A stretch of DNA of 64,000 nt from NCBI RefSeq assembly GCF_000419765.1, contig NZ_ATTQ01000001.1, positions 186,115 to 250,114 on the forward strand. Direction: 5' to 3'. The notes under the pieces are model-generated. The model did no database searches. It was not told the origin of the DNA and was given only the letters and a program-made list of their open reading frames with translations. The DNA is from Rhizobium mongolense USDA 1844 (GTDB taxonomy: Bacteria; Pseudomonadota; Alphaproteobacteria; Rhizobiales; Rhizobiaceae). A program made the translations under genes and the position numbers. Below, one piece after another: positions 35,084 through 43,483 of this stretch. The number at the start of each line of letters is the position of its first letter. The stretch's first letter is position 1.

Positions 35084-35790
35084 AGCTGCTCCGATACGAT
35101 TTTTGAGGTCGCAACCAAGGGTGCTGCGCGCAGGCTGGATGGACCGGCGCGCCGGCGCGCGATGCGCCGCTCGAGACGATTTGCGACGTGGGTCAGGCTC
35201 CAGCAGATTGCGTAGTAGACAATCGCGAGAATGAGGAACACCTGGAAAGGCTGTGTCAGAAGCTGGTTGTTGACCTGACTGGCCGCGAAGGTGAGATCCG
35301 GCACGTTGATCACATATCCGAGCGTCGTGTCCTTGATTGTCGAGACAAACGTCGAGATGATGCTCGGTATCATATTGTAGAGCGCCTGCGGCAGGATGAT
35401 GTAGCGCATCGCACTAAGGTAACCGTGTCCGAGCGCTCGAGCGGCTTCCATTTGGCCGTGCCCGAGCGCGACGATGCCCGCACGGACCACTTCACTCAAG
35501 AAAGCGCCCTGATAGACCACCAGCGTCGTGAGCATGGTCACGAAACTCGGAACATCCGCCCCAGTCCAGAGCGGGACGAGGAAATAGCTCCAAAGGATGA
35601 GCATCAACAAAGGTACGCCGCGGGTGACATAGACGAGAGCGGTAACTGGCCAGCGCAGCGTTGGCCATTTCGACAACCTGGCCAGTGCGAAAAGGATGCT
35701 GACAGGAAAAGCGAGAGCGATGCTGAGTGCCGAAAGGATGAGTGTGTTGGCGAGCCCACCCAGCGGCCCGTTTGGATACTGGCCGATCAA
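35080..35790 (-). CDS. Amino acid ABC transporter permease, start uncertain
   Basis: A HisM/GlnP-type permease of at least 236 residues, with TRGVPLLMLILWSYFLVPLW and the EAA loop GQMEAARALGHGYLSAMRYI. No ATG or GTG is available: the first usable codon is a TTG inside DYWLLLLIGQYPNG, while the family-like sequence extends upstream (IIAIVKDYWL, to about 35826) into the end of pxpA with no start codon. A deletion that fused the two genes and removed the permease start is likely. Together with the frameshifted ATPase this makes the transporter doubtful. Confidence 0.75.
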   Translation of the reverse strand: MIGQYPNGPLGGLANTLILSALSIALAFPVSILFALARLSKWPTLRWPVTALVYVTRGVPLLMLILWSYFLVPLWTGADVPSFVTMLTTLVVYQGAFLSEVVRAGIVALGHGQMEAARALGHGYLSAMRYIILPQALYNMIPSIISTFVSTIKDTTLGYVINVPDLTFAASQVNNQLLTQPFQVFLILAIVYYAICWSLTHVANRLERRIARRRAGPSSLRAAPLVATSKIVSEQL

Positions 35791-36584
35791 CAGCAGCAGC
35801 CAGTAGTCTTTGACGATCGCGATGATTGTTCGGCCGCAGGCGCCAGGGTGGCGCCGGAAGCCTCGATTTCGCTGCGGACGATGCGGGCAAGCTCCAGCGA
35901 GCCGGGCGTATCGCTATGGACAAGAATCGACCGGGCCGGAATTGCGATGACAGTGCCGTCGATGGCCTCGACGGTACCATCGGTCAGGAACTGGCGAACG
36001 CGCGCCCGAACCGAGGCCTCGTCCTTGACCAGGGCGCCCGGCAGACCGCGGGCCACCAGCTTGCCACCTTCGTCATAGGCGCGGTCTGCCAGAAACAGCG
36101 CCAGGGTCTTGAGCTCGGCGCGTTTCGCCGCTCTTTCGATTTCGCTATCCGGAGAAGCGAATACCACGAGGCGTGGGTCTACAGTGAAAATGGCATCCAT
36201 CATCAGATCGGCGAGCACGGGATCGCGATTGACCATATTGCCCATGGCCGCATGAAAGCTGAAATGGCCGACGGTGACGCCTTCGCTTTTGGCGATCGCG
36301 ATCAGCGCGCCGAGCTGGTAGAGCATCTGCTGGCGAAGTTCATCCGCATGGAATGGAATCTCGCGCCGCCCGAAACCGGCACGATCCGGCAAGCCCGGAT
36401 GCGCACCGATGCCGACGCCGTGTTGTTTCGCAAGACGCACCATGCGCGCCATCGTGTCCGGGTCACCGCCATGAAAGCCGCAGGCGATGTTGGCCGATGA
36501 TACGATCTTCATCATCGCCTCGTCATCGCATAGCCGGTAAGGACCGAAACCTTCGCCCATGTCGGAATTCAGATCGAACTTCAC
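35787..36584 (-). CDS. pxpA: 5-oxoprolinase subunit A (LamB/YcsF family)
   Basis: A 265-residue LamB/YcsF protein with the family start KFDLNSDMGEGFGPYRLCDD, SSANIACGFHGGDPDTMARM and the GIGAHPGLPDRAGFGRREI stretch. It begins with GTG after AGGAGG. In bacteria PxpA works with PxpB and PxpC to hydrolyse 5-oxoproline with ATP. The last nine or so residues (SSRSSKTTGCCC) are low-complexity and overlap the permease reading frame, so the true end may have been lost by a deletion. It lies 31 bp after pxpC. Confidence 0.85.
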   Translation of the reverse strand: MKFDLNSDMGEGFGPYRLCDDEAMMKIVSSANIACGFHGGDPDTMARMVRLAKQHGVGIGAHPGLPDRAGFGRREIPFHADELRQQMLYQLGALIAIAKSEGVTVGHFSFHAAMGNMVNRDPVLADLMMDAIFTVDPRLVVFASPDSEIERAAKRAELKTLALFLADRAYDEGGKLVARGLPGALVKDEASVRARVRQFLTDGTVEAIDGTVIAIPARSILVHSDTPGSLELARIVRSEIEASGATLAPAAEQSSRSSKTTGCCC

Positions 36585-36615
36585 CGCCTCCTCCTATTGA
36601 GCCGTTGAACTATCG

Positions 36616-37611
36616 TCATGCCATCGCCCTCAAAGCGCGCTTGACCATCTGTGACGTTCGCTGGACATCCTCGACATACCGGGCAACGGCCTGCTCAACG
36701 GCACGCGCTTCGGCATGCGTCGAGCGCACGAACCGCAACCGGCTGCCAACGCGCGCCTGGCCGAGCCGCCACAGATCGCATTCGATGACTCCGGCGATTT
36801 TCGGATAGCCACCCGCCGTGTTGGCGTCGCTCATCTGAATGATCGGCTCCCCTCCAGGCGGGACCTGGATCACCCCCGGAACGACGCCATGGGAACGCAT
36901 CTCGATCGTCTTCGTGGGCTTGATTGGCTCCCCGGACAGACGATAGCCGGTGCGGTCGCTGCGAGATGAAATACGCCAGACTTGGCTCCAGAAAGCCTCG
37001 CCATCTGAGACAAACAACTCTTGCTCGCCGGCGGCTATGGCACGGACCGGCAACGCGCCGTCGATGGGCGCGGGAAAGACATCGCCGAGCGCGACGGCCG
37101 GCTCGACGACGGCGATACCGTTGACCGGCAGCGGGAGTTCATCAAGTGTTGAGCCGATTTCTATCCGGTCTCCGTTGATGAGAGGACGCCCGGCATTGCC
37201 GCCGAATCCGCCGCGAAGCGCCGTGCTTCGCGAGCCCATGAGAACCGGAACATCCAGCCCTCCCCCGACCGCGATATAAGCGCGCGCCAGCGTCTGCGGC
37301 TGTTTCAGTTCGAGAACCTGGCCCGCCTCAGCGACATGCGTGCACCATGCAAGCAGTTCCCTGCCATCGAGCACCGGTTGGCCGTCGGCGCCTGTTACGG
37401 CGAAGACGGTGTGCCTGTCGAAGCGCAATTTGAATGGAAAGGTCTGCACCTCTATCGCCGCCGCATCTTCATCGTTGCCAACGAGGATGTTGCCGATCCT
37501 GACGGCGAACGGATCCATGGCGCCGCCGGCAGACACACCGATATCGCGATAGCCGGGGCGGCCAAGATCCTGCACCGTATTGAATGGGCCGGTTTCGACG
37601 ATCTCGATCAT
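36616..37611 (-). CDS. pxpC: 5-oxoprolinase subunit C / biotin-dependent carboxyltransferase domain (AHS2)
   Basis: A 331-residue AHS2-type protein: IEIVETGPFNTVQDLGRPGY, GVSAGGAMDPFAVRIGN, then YIAVGGGLDVPVLMGSRSTA and the FWSQVWRISSRSDRTGYRLS stretch. The start is set by an ATGA overlap with pxpB. This family is both a 5-oxoprolinase subunit and the carboxyltransferase domain of urea carboxylase. The accB and accC genes in the same operon make a carboxylation role as plausible as hydrolysis. Confidence 0.85.
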   Translation of the reverse strand: MIEIVETGPFNTVQDLGRPGYRDIGVSAGGAMDPFAVRIGNILVGNDEDAAAIEVQTFPFKLRFDRHTVFAVTGADGQPVLDGRELLAWCTHVAEAGQVLELKQPQTLARAYIAVGGGLDVPVLMGSRSTALRGGFGGNAGRPLINGDRIEIGSTLDELPLPVNGIAVVEPAVALGDVFPAPIDGALPVRAIAAGEQELFVSDGEAFWSQVWRISSRSDRTGYRLSGEPIKPTKTIEMRSHGVVPGVIQVPPGGEPIIQMSDANTAGGYPKIAGVIECDLWRLGQARVGSRLRFVRSTHAEARAVEQAVARYVEDVQRTSQMVKRALRAMA

Positions 37612-38315
37612 AGCTCGATCCTTGCCGGCACGAAGCGCACGGTATCGCCCGGCGCCATCAGGGCCGGTATCGAGGAAGCCGGATCGAACATCTGCAGTTC
37701 CGCATAGCCTATGGAGTTCCATCCATTCGGTCCGGTCAGCATCGCAACGCCGGTCTGCATTCCGCCAATCGTCACGCAGCCCTTCTCCATCCTCAGCGAT
37801 GGGACTGTCTTTCTGGGCATGTGTATCCGGGGATCGAGACCATGCAGATAGCCAAATCCCGGGGCGCTGCCCAGGGCGAATACGCGATAGGTCGCTTCAT
37901 AGTGAATGCGTACCACGTCCCGGTCGCTTAGTCCGGAAAGCTCGCACAGGGCGGGAAGATCAGTCGCATATGGACCGCCGTAGTGGACCGGAATTTCGAT
38001 CGTCTTCCCTGCCAGATCGAGGCTTTGGGCGTTATTCCATGCCTCCAGCAATCGGTTGACGACGATTTCGGGATCCTCGGGCGTCTCCTTGCAGATAGCC
38101 AGCAAATTGGTCATGCCGGGTATCACTTCCGCGATGTCCGCCCAACCCTTTACTGTTTGCGACAAGGCCCAGATCCATCGCTGGGAGGGAAGATCGAAAT
38201 CGCCCGAGGTTTCAAGCAGGAAGGATCGCGCCCCAATGAAGGAGACCCGCGCCCGGCCTTTGGCGGCCGGGACGATTTCGCGTTGCGGCGCAAGGATGTT
38301 CAAAGTGGCAATCAT
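37608..38315 (-). CDS. pxpB: 5-oxoprolinase subunit B / AHS1 domain protein
   Basis: A 235-residue AHS1-type protein, cyclophilin-like fold: HYGGPYATDLPALCELSGLS, FALGSAPGFGYLHGLDPRIH and the GGMQTGVAMLTGPNGWNSIG stretch. Overlaps both neighbours by ATGA, so it is translationally coupled to the degenerate biotinyl gene before it and pxpC after it. Paired with PxpC it forms the second half of a 5-oxoprolinase or of a urea-carboxylase-like carboxyltransferase. Confidence 0.85.
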   Translation of the reverse strand: MIATLNILAPQREIVPAAKGRARVSFIGARSFLLETSGDFDLPSQRWIWALSQTVKGWADIAEVIPGMTNLLAICKETPEDPEIVVNRLLEAWNNAQSLDLAGKTIEIPVHYGGPYATDLPALCELSGLSDRDVVRIHYEATYRVFALGSAPGFGYLHGLDPRIHMPRKTVPSLRMEKGCVTIGGMQTGVAMLTGPNGWNSIGYAELQMFDPASSIPALMAPGDTVRFVPARIEL

Positions 38316-38740
38316 GATTGCTGCTCGATTTCAAACAGGGGCTCACCGAATCCGACCAGGGCATCGCGCTCTGCCAGCAGCCTCGTCAGCAAACCACACC
38401 GTCCAGCGGTAATGGGAAGCAGGACGGAACCGATGCGGATGAAACCGATCACGTCCTTGTCGGAAACCTCATGCGGCAGTTGCTTGACGTCGACTGGTGC
38501 TGCGGGATGCAAGACGCAGAAGCGGCCCGCCATCGGCGCCTTCACGATCGCTGACAGTGCCGCCATCAAACCCGGCTGCGCGTTTCCTTTCAGGGCGACT
38601 TGGGTACCCTCTTGCTTCGAAACGACGATGCGCAGCTGTCCGCCCGGCCCGGAGATTTCCAGGCCGTCCACGCCGGCTGCCGTCAGCGCGTCCGTCAGGA
38701 CTGCAATGGTCGCAGGATCGCTGAAGTCGATCGCGCTCAT
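38312..38740 (-). CDS. Degenerate biotinyl-domain protein lacking the biotin lysine
   Basis: A 142-residue paralogue of AccB. It has an AccB-like N-terminal half, the APMAGRF.VLHPAA entry to the biotinyl fold and its exit LLAERDALVGFGEPLFEI. Where biotinyl proteins have EAMKM it reads GFIRIGSVLLPITAGRCG, so the modifiable lysine and flanking methionines are absent. It cannot carry biotin as given. The fold is otherwise kept, and ATGA overlaps with accC upstream and pxpB downstream keep it in strict stoichiometry, so it may be a structural or regulatory subunit. Start chosen at 38740 from the overlap. Confidence 0.7.
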   Translation of the reverse strand: MSAIDFSDPATIAVLTDALTAAGVDGLEISGPGGQLRIVVSKQEGTQVALKGNAQPGLMAALSAIVKAPMAGRFCVLHPAAPVDVKQLPHEVSDKDVIGFIRIGSVLLPITAGRCGLLTRLLAERDALVGFGEPLFEIEQQS

Positions 38741-40128
38741 GCCGCCCTCCGCTGCTTGAGCCATTGCTCGAGGTAGTGGATATCCGTCTCGCCACGCACG
38801 AAGGCTTCATCCTCGAACAGCGCGCGCAGGAGTGGAAGGTTGGTAGCGATCCCTTCAACGCGTGTGGCAGCCAGCGCCTCTCGCATTTTCGCCATCGCTT
38901 CCGCCCGGATCGGCGCATGAACGATGAGTTTGGCGATCAACGAGTCGTAATAGGGCGAAACCCGGTAGCCGGCATGAATATGGGTGTCGACGCGAATGCC
39001 TGGTCCCTCAGGCAACGCGAGATCAGCGATAGTGCCGGCCGAAGGCAGGAAGCTGTCGGGATCCTCGGCATTGATGCGGCATTCGAAGGAATGCCCCTCG
39101 CATCTCACGTCGTTCTGAAGCAAATCCAGGGGTTCACCCTGCGCAACCCTTATCTGGGCATGGACGATATCGATGCCGCTGGTCATTTCCGTGACCGGAT
39201 GTTCCACCTGCAGGCGCGTATTCATCTCGATGAAATAGAAGGCGCCATTTTCGTAGAGGAATTCGAAGGTTCCGACGCCTCGGTAGCCGATCTGCCGACA
39301 GGCTTCCGCGCAAGCCATCCCGACAGGCCGGATCGCATCCGGCGAAATCCCTGGCGCCGGCGCCTCCTCCACCACCTTCTGGTGACGTCGCTGCATCGAA
39401 CAATCGCGATGCCCGAGCCAGACGGCATTGCCATGGGTGTCGCAAAGCACCTGTATCTCGATATGGCGCGGATGCTGGAGGAACTTCTCCATGTAGAGCA
39501 CGGGGGATCCGAAGGCTTGACGGGCTTCCTCCCGGGTCAAGGTGATCGCCTCGTGCAGCGAGCAGGCCTCCGGTACGACGCGCATGCCTCTTCCGCCTCC
39601 GCCGCCGGCGGCCTTGATGATCACGGGATATCCGATCTCCTGCGCGATGCGCTCGATGGAAGCGGGATCGTCGGGAAGCGACGCATCCGGACCGGGCACG
39701 CACGGCACGCCGGCGGCGATCATCGCCCGCTTAGCCGATATCTTGTCGCCCATGGTGGCAATCGATGAAGTTTCCGGACCGATGAAAACAAGGCCCGCCT
39801 CCTCGATAGCTTCGGAGAACGCAGCGCTTTCCGACAGGAAGCCATAGCCCGGATGGATGGCCCCCGCGCCGGTCAGACGCGCTGCCAGGAGGATCGCATC
39901 CTGATTGAGATAGCTCTTGGCCGCATTCGCAGGACCTATGCATAGAAAGCTCTCGGCAGTCTTGCCGTAAAGCGCCTGCCTGTCTGCCTCGGAACAGATG
40001 GCCACAGTCTTAAGGCCGAGTTCACGGCAGGCGCGCTGGATCCGTGCGGCGATCTCGCCCCGATTGGCAATCAGAACCGTATCGAAACGTTGCTTAGGCG
40101 ACGCAGTGTCATCGAGAGGCTCGGCCAT
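38737..40128 (-). CDS. accC: Biotin carboxylase, AccC-like
   Basis: A 463-residue ATP-grasp biotin carboxylase. Landmarks are VLIANRGEIAARIQRACREL, IHPGYGFLSESAAF, the glycine-rich IKAAGGGGGRGMRVV loop, EMNTRLQVEHPVTEMTSGID with the catalytic Arg, and CRINAEDPDSFLPSAG. It would carboxylate biotin on AccB using bicarbonate and ATP. It shares one base with the accB stop (TAATG) and overlaps the degenerate biotinyl gene by ATGA. As a second accC outside the acetyl-CoA carboxylase locus, it probably serves a dedicated carboxylase with PxpB/PxpC. Confidence 0.9.
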   Translation of the reverse strand: MAEPLDDTASPKQRFDTVLIANRGEIAARIQRACRELGLKTVAICSEADRQALYGKTAESFLCIGPANAAKSYLNQDAILLAARLTGAGAIHPGYGFLSESAAFSEAIEEAGLVFIGPETSSIATMGDKISAKRAMIAAGVPCVPGPDASLPDDPASIERIAQEIGYPVIIKAAGGGGGRGMRVVPEACSLHEAITLTREEARQAFGSPVLYMEKFLQHPRHIEIQVLCDTHGNAVWLGHRDCSMQRRHQKVVEEAPAPGISPDAIRPVGMACAEACRQIGYRGVGTFEFLYENGAFYFIEMNTRLQVEHPVTEMTSGIDIVHAQIRVAQGEPLDLLQNDVRCEGHSFECRINAEDPDSFLPSAGTIADLALPEGPGIRVDTHIHAGYRVSPYYDSLIAKLIVHAPIRAEAMAKMREALAATRVEGIATNLPLLRALFEDEAFVRGETDIHYLEQWLKQRRAA

Positions 40129-40571
40129 TACGCTATCTCCGCCAGCACGTCGCCCGTCTCGACTTCTCCGCCGTCGACTTCGGTCAGTTGCGCAATGCGG
40201 CCGGCATGCGGCGCGGCAATTTTGTTGAAGACCTTCATCGCTTCGATGATGAAAAGGGTTTGTCCTTCCTCCACCACGTCGCCGACCTTGACGAACGGCT
40301 CCTGGCCTGGTGCAGGCGCCCGATGCAGGACGCCGAAGACAGGTGCCTTCACGGGGAAGGCCGAGGTCTCGGCAGTTGCCGAAGACGCCTCGCGAGCGGA
40401 CTCGATGGAACCAACTGCTGCCGCCTTCGGCGCTTGCGCCGCGCCCCGTGATGCTGCCTGATCGGGCGTGCGGAAGATCCGAACCGTGACGCCTTTTTCC
40501 GTCACCGTCAGCTCGCTAATGTTCGATCGCCCGACAAAAGCGATTAGCGTCTTTATCTTCGACAGGTCCAT
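40128..40571 (-). CDS. accB: Biotin carboxyl carrier protein, AccB-like
   Basis: A 147-residue carrier: N-terminal LSKIKTLIAFVGRSNISELT, a Ala/Pro-rich linker, and a C-terminal biotinyl domain with the intact FIIEAMKVFNK motif, K113 being the biotinylated lysine. It is the first gene of the operon; the ATG at 40571 has only a weak ribosome site. It would shuttle carboxybiotin from the neighbouring AccC to a carboxyltransferase, here most likely the PxpB/PxpC pair. Confidence 0.88.
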   Translation of the reverse strand: MDLSKIKTLIAFVGRSNISELTVTEKGVTVRIFRTPDQAASRGAAQAPKAAAVGSIESAREASSATAETSAFPVKAPVFGVLHRAPAPGQEPFVKVGDVVEEGQTLFIIEAMKVFNKIAAPHAGRIAQLTEVDGGEVETGDVLAEIA

Positions 40572-41185
40572 AAGCACACTCGGTATTCGAATTGCCTCAT
40601 CACGATCCGGACAAATCGGACCGCGTTCGGCTGAATTCTCCCTAACACGATGACCTGCACGATGGGGTCAGAAGAACTTTTGATGGACGGCCTTAATTCG
40701 CAAAGAAAGGCATTGGAGAGTGCTTCCGCGTCACGGCCGACCTGTCGGCGTTGTCGCAGTTCTTAACGTGCGGCTGAAGGCATTTAGCTCGGCTGGACAG
40801 CCGCCTGGGGGAACGTCGAGCGACCGTCGATCGATGAGCACGCCAACACGGACATTTTTGTGCCCACCAACAGGGGATTCCCGAGGTAGATGCAGGCACA
40901 TGGATCAAGGCCAAAGCGCGAAATCAGAAAGGGAGGAGGCCGATCGCCATACCCTTGCAAAGGCCACCGCATCTTTCTGGAACCGTGGCTCGAAGTGTTC
41001 GCCTTGAACGGATTCGGGCCGTGGGCACGCAATTTATCCGGGTTGATAGGCATCATTTCATCCGCATAGGGCAAGCCAAACAGTGCTCGCTTCAGCTTCG
41101 GGCGGGTACCCCGGCTGTCCAAGAAATAAGTGGCGTGGTGCTTCAGTTATAGGACTTCGTTGATATAACGGGGCGTAGAATTATT
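40572..41185. other. Intergenic region upstream of the accB operon
   Basis: About 600 bp without a supported gene. It must carry the promoter of the ten-gene minus-strand operon and that of vapBC, but no clear boxes or repeats stand out apart from the small palindrome at 41186. Confidence 0.4.
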
Positions 41186-41197
41186 CACCAAATGGTG
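41186..41197. promoter_or_regulatory. Short palindrome upstream of vapB
   Basis: CACCAAATGGTG (5-bp arms) lies 31 bases before the vapB ATG, in the position of the autoregulatory operator bound by VapBC-type complexes. Confidence 0.4.
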
Positions 41198-41227
41198 CTA
41201 GTTTGTATGCTGCCAGGGAGCCAGATC

Positions 41228-41428
41228 ATGCGATCGACTATTAACCTCGACGACACGCTTTTGGAAAAGGCTAGGTCCTTAACCGGCACAAAGGAGACCG
41301 CTGCGCTCGTTCGCCAGGCGTTGGAGACACTTGTTCGTGTGGAGTCCGGAAAACGTCTCATCGCGCTCGGAGGAACCATGCCCGATGCCGAGGCCGCCCC
41401 GCGCCGCCGGAGCACAGCAGCCAAGTGA
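41228..41428 (+). CDS. vapB: VapB-type antitoxin
   Basis: A 66-residue antitoxin: MRSTINLDDTLLEKARSLTG is a ribbon-helix-helix DNA-binding start, ETAALVRQALETLVRVESGK the helix pair, and the basic tail (PRRRSTAAK) binds toxin or DNA. The frame opens earlier but the ATG at 41228 is the natural start. GTGA overlap with vapC shows coupled translation. Both genes of this module look intact. Confidence 0.85.
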   Translation: MRSTINLDDTLLEKARSLTGTKETAALVRQALETLVRVESGKRLIALGGTMPDAEAAPRRRSTAAK

Positions 41429-41808
41429 TACTAGCGGACACCTCGATCTGGATTGATCATTTCCGCCATGTCGATGCCGAGCTGCGCAGGATTATTCAGG
41501 ACGATCGCCTACTTTGCCACCCGACCGTGATCGGCGAGCTTGCACTCGGCAGTCTTCGGGATCGCGGCAGTGTCATTGCTTTTCTGGCGGCGCAGCGCGG
41601 AGCGGTTGTCGCCAGCCACGACGAAGTCATGACAATGATCGATCGCCACCGCATTTTCAGCATGGGCATTGGCTACACGGATGCGCACTTGCTGGCATCG
41701 GTCCTTCTTGACCAGCGAGCGGCGTTATGGACGAGAGACAAGCGTCTACAGGCAGCGGCCGAAAAGGCGGGCGCTTCACTTTACATACCGGTCAACCTGT
41801 CCCACTAA
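41425..41808 (+). CDS. vapC: VapC-type PIN-domain ribonuclease toxin
   Basis: A 127-residue PIN-domain protein from a GTG start. Acidic metal-binding residues are visible in LADTSIWIDHF, IGELALGSL, IGYTDAHLLASVLL and LWTRDKRLQAAAEKAG. VapC proteins cleave RNA (often tRNA) and are held by VapB. It overlaps vapB by GTGA. The full-length PIN core suggests an active pair, unlike the two decayed toxin genes nearby. Confidence 0.88.
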   Translation: MILADTSIWIDHFRHVDAELRRIIQDDRLLCHPTVIGELALGSLRDRGSVIAFLAAQRGAVVASHDEVMTMIDRHRIFSMGIGYTDAHLLASVLLDQRAALWTRDKRLQAAAEKAGASLYIPVNLSH

Positions 41809-41930
41809 ATTCTGAAACAATATTGCTACGAGGTTTTTCGGACAGGTTTTCGATCCCTACCGCCTTGAGGGGAAAAGACCGACGACCATCAGAGGAAAAG
41901 TGCCGCAAATTCAACGGCACCGGCGATATG

Positions 41931-42422
<492 letters not shown>

Positions 42423-42426
<4 letters not shown>

Positions 42427-42716
42427 GCCGCTTTCCACTGCGCGTTGGTCGTCATAGCGCGTTTCAATCGCTCATTGGGTTGCGCGGGCGCATCGAGCCG
42501 GGCAAGGTACTCGGCATAGATTTCGGGGCTAACCGTGAATTTCGTACGGTCGAGCAGAACTTCCTCGGCGCGGCGCTCGGAAGCCTCCAGCATGAAATCC
42601 GTGCGCGTCTTGCCCAGCACCTCGGCGGCGCGATCGATAAGGTTAAGGGTCGCCGGCTTGATGCGGATATTCAGCGGCACGCTGGCATCCGGGCTTTTAC
42701 TGGTGTGGGATGGCAT
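42423..42716 (-). CDS. DUF1778 (TacA-type) antitoxin
   Basis: A 97-residue antitoxin from the ATG at 42716 (AAGGAG upstream). NIRIKPATLNLIDRAAEVLG with KTRTDFMLEASERRAEEVLL is the DUF1778 ribbon-helix-helix; the C-terminus (LDAPAQPNERLKRAMTTNAQ) is the toxin-wrapping arm. It overlaps the GNAT toxin by GTGA. Two palindromes upstream (42746-42790) match the autoregulation known for this family. It is intact although its toxin partner is broken. Confidence 0.88.
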
Positions 42717-42745
42717 GGGGAACTCCTTTAACCTACCCATTATAA

Positions 42746-42790
42746 TGTAACGACATCGTCGTTACACGGGCCATAACGACGGTGTCGTTA
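42746..42790. promoter_or_regulatory. Two tandem palindromic operators of the DUF1778 module
   Basis: TGTAACGAC-ATC-GTCGTTACA (42746-42766) is a perfect 9-bp inverted repeat; TAACGAC-GGT-GTCGTTA (42774-42790) repeats its core. Their centres are 26 bp apart and they lie 30-75 bp upstream of the antitoxin ATG. The shared TAACGAC arms are good candidates for antitoxin binding. Confidence 0.75.
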
Positions 42791-42811
42791 CAGCCGCGAC
42801 TCTCGCCTTTC

Positions 42812-42934
42812 CTACGATTTCCATCGCTCCCCGTTGAGCAGCGGAAGGATTTCCTTCCGCACAATCCCGAAGGCATGAACCGCATCCTCATATGATTTCA
42901 ATGATGAAAATGACAGAACTGCAAAAGTTGGCAT
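42812..42934 (-). CDS. Possible small protein (40 aa)
   Basis: A 40-residue frame, MPTFAVLSFSSLKSYEDAVH then AFGIVRKEILPLLNGERWKS. Its composition is protein-like and the end is clean, but no ribosome site precedes the ATG, and it may be the tail of a decayed gene whose upstream part is lost. No family recognised. Confidence 0.35.
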   Translation of the reverse strand: MPTFAVLSFSSLKSYEDAVHAFGIVRKEILPLLNGERWKS

Positions 42935-43483
42935 ACTAAAAAAGTTGCAGTTTGATTAAGTCAATATCGGCAGGAAGCACGGTGAGCCGGTCCGCTGTCG
43001 CTGTTGCGCCCATCAAAATAATACGCTTCCGTTGGAACGCGGATTTCAACCGGTGCGGCAGGGCCAACGACGCGAAATTGCAAACTGTCCTGGCCATCAA
43101 TCGGACTGACACGGGCCAACAGCATGCATCCGTAGCTCTTTGCGTCCGGGAAAATCCTGGGACAGAAGCTTTTCGATGATCAATACTTCCCTTTTTGGAG
43201 AGGGGACGCCAGCTTTTGGTGTTGGTCGACATACCACTGGTCCCTATTCTTCGACGACCGCTCCAAACACCATCCTTGCCATAAAAGTCCGAGGCATATC
43301 CCTAAGTTCTTGGGGAAAGTGGCACCGAGTTGCAACCGGTGAGCGGCGACCCCACGGCACGTCCTTCTGATGACAGTTGAAGTCGACCACTCCGAGCCTG
43401 TTGGCTTCGATGGACGTTCAATATCTGTCGCGCGACGAGCTGTGTTGCGTGGACCATCTCGCGGTCCTGTGTCCAGCCAAGGC
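42935..43483. other. Intergenic/degenerate region
   Basis: No intact gene. One minus-strand frame (about 42965-43100) gives protein-like text (LQFRVVGPAAPVEIRVPTEA) without a start, suggesting a remnant. Confidence 0.35.

Noticed and set aside
35790..35790. ATG start for the permease at this point
   Set aside because: The codon is TTG inside a hydrophobic family-conserved stretch, not a true ATG.
38764..39768. Forward frame of 334 codons opposite accC
   Set aside because: Shadow of accC; no start signals or family match.
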